Below, piece by piece: positions 63,203-64,000 of a stretch of 64,000 nt of DNA; the stretch's first letter is position 1, and each line of letters opens with the position of its first letter. Location: assembly GCA_947561715.1 (NCBI GenBank), contig OX387204.1, forward strand, positions 9,243,001 to 9,307,000, in the 5' to 3' direction. The notes under the pieces are model-generated. The model was not told the DNA's origin. It saw nothing but the letters and a program-made list of their open reading frames with translations, and did no database searches. Made by a program: the position numbers and the translations under genes. Source of the stretch: Ascidia mentula (taxonomy: Eukaryota > Chordata > Ascidiacea > Phlebobranchia > Ascidiidae).

Positions 63203-63589
63203 CTTTTGTAGTGCCTTATGTGCTGCTTATTGTTACTTCATTAATAAACAAAACTGTTTAAAGCTTTGTTGGACTTCCCCGGTTTCCTTTCATTCGGCGG
63301 TAACAAATATATATTTTAGGCGAAGAAGGCAATGGCCAGTGACGAGTAAAACGATCGTGTTTTTACACATGTTATGTCCTTTTTTATCAAAAACGCATTA
63401 TGTAGGGGTAAATAATTAACGGCATTTTTTCGAAAATTTTTTTGGTGCGTCCTGGGGGCTTAATATTTATAGCTATTCTCAAAGTGACGTCACAATACAT
63501 CTACGTCACGTAAAGCCTGGGGCACGTTTGTACTCTTGGCGCTCAAATCGGTATGAATTAAATATTTAGTTTTACGACAGAGCTGCAAG
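63203..63589. promoter_or_regulatory. Head-to-head promoter region of YJU2 and the right-edge gene
   Basis: The two start codons are 387 bases apart on opposite strands. A palindromic CRE-like site GTGACGTCAC is at 63484-63493 and a second site CTACGTCACG at 63500-63509, both nearer the plus-strand gene. No TATA box is obvious on either side, which suits a bidirectional promoter of broad type. Confidence 0.5.
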
Positions 63590-64000
63590 ATGTCAAAGCG
63601 ATTGTTCACCTTTATTTCGTTGTTAATTACGATAGGAATGGGGCTTGTGATCGTTGGAGTTGTACTGCCATGTGCCGTAAAGGTAAATAAAGAGAACCTG
63701 TTTTTGCAAGTCTGCAATTATCAGCGTGAATATTCATGAAATAAGATCTAATGCGACTTCAAGTTCGTTAAATATTATCAGCAAGTACATTTAAACCAGG
63801 TCGAAATGTAAGCACAATAAACGTGTTTGTAGGTTTGCATGCAGGAAAGAAAAAGTCAACCACCACATCGTTTTCCCCTATTTTTGACACAAGAAAGATT
63901 GGAAAAAGATTTTGTTTCGACCGATGATAAAGTGCACACATTATGTTTGCAGCAGGGACTGTTCTTTGTGGGAATCCAGGAAAAAAACAGCATGTCATAT
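63590..64000 (+). CDS. 5' end of an unrecognised gene with an N-terminal membrane anchor
   Basis: Exon 1, 63590-63682, encodes MSKRLFTFISLLITIGMGLV then IVGVVLPCAVK and ends AAAG|GTAAAT in phase 0. This is a short basic start plus one hydrophobic helix, as in a signal anchor. It is loosely like the N-terminus of CD36/SCARB-type proteins, but no diagnostic residue is present. A second stretch, open in phase 0 from the acceptor TTTGTAG|GTTTGC (63833) to the window end, could be exon 2 but lacks recognisable similarity. The gene continues to the right. Confidence 0.45.

Overview
The window looks like nuclear DNA of a tunicate (Ciona-like sea squirt): AT-rich, short GT-AG introns, animal-only multi-exon genes and close gene packing. 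The organism is inferred from gene content and layout. No ribosomal RNA, tRNA or CRISPR array was recognised. Gene models were built by hand from reading frames, splice sites and phase agreement between neighbouring exons. Splice coordinates are therefore inferred from sequence, not from transcripts.

Layout: (1) 228-7744, minus: the 5' half of UBR5, a HECT-type ubiquitin ligase, from its start codon to the UBR zinc box; the 3' half lies outside. (2) 7745-14427: gene-poor DNA with a diverged foldback-arm relic and a cluster of short TCGGACA-type repeats. (3) 14428-33780, plus: an ATP10-family lipid flippase (P4-ATPase). Three successive 5' cassettes (14428-16082, 19024-19463, 20489-21123) each encode a start codon, cytosolic N-terminus and the first transmembrane hairpin. 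All end in the same splice phase and can join one constant region of 26 exons (23491-33780). (4) 33781-41160: intergenic DNA containing a 2.4 kb foldback transposon (36657-39035) with near-identical 735/747 bp arms around a small two-exon gene. (5) 41198-51051, minus: a corin-type membrane serine protease with the full vertebrate domain order. (6) 52841-55433, plus: ribosomal protein eL21. (7) 57219-60656, plus: mitochondrial ribosomal protein L21 followed after about 200 bp by AGPAT5; this pair has an operon-like arrangement. (8) 60970-63202, minus: the splicing factor YJU2, tail to tail with AGPAT5. (9) 63590-64000, plus: the start of an unrecognised gene, head to head with YJU2.

Most genes are housekeeping functions: ubiquitin ligation, cytosolic and mitochondrial translation, phospholipid acylation and splicing. 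They show no obvious shared pathway, although ATP10 and AGPAT5 both act on membrane phospholipids. The two L21 proteins are unrelated families that share a number.

The strongest observation is the variable-first-exon array in the flippase, which resembles the arrangement of UGT1A or clustered protocadherins but in a lipid transporter. The second is the young foldback element carrying an intact spliced gene with its own TATA box.
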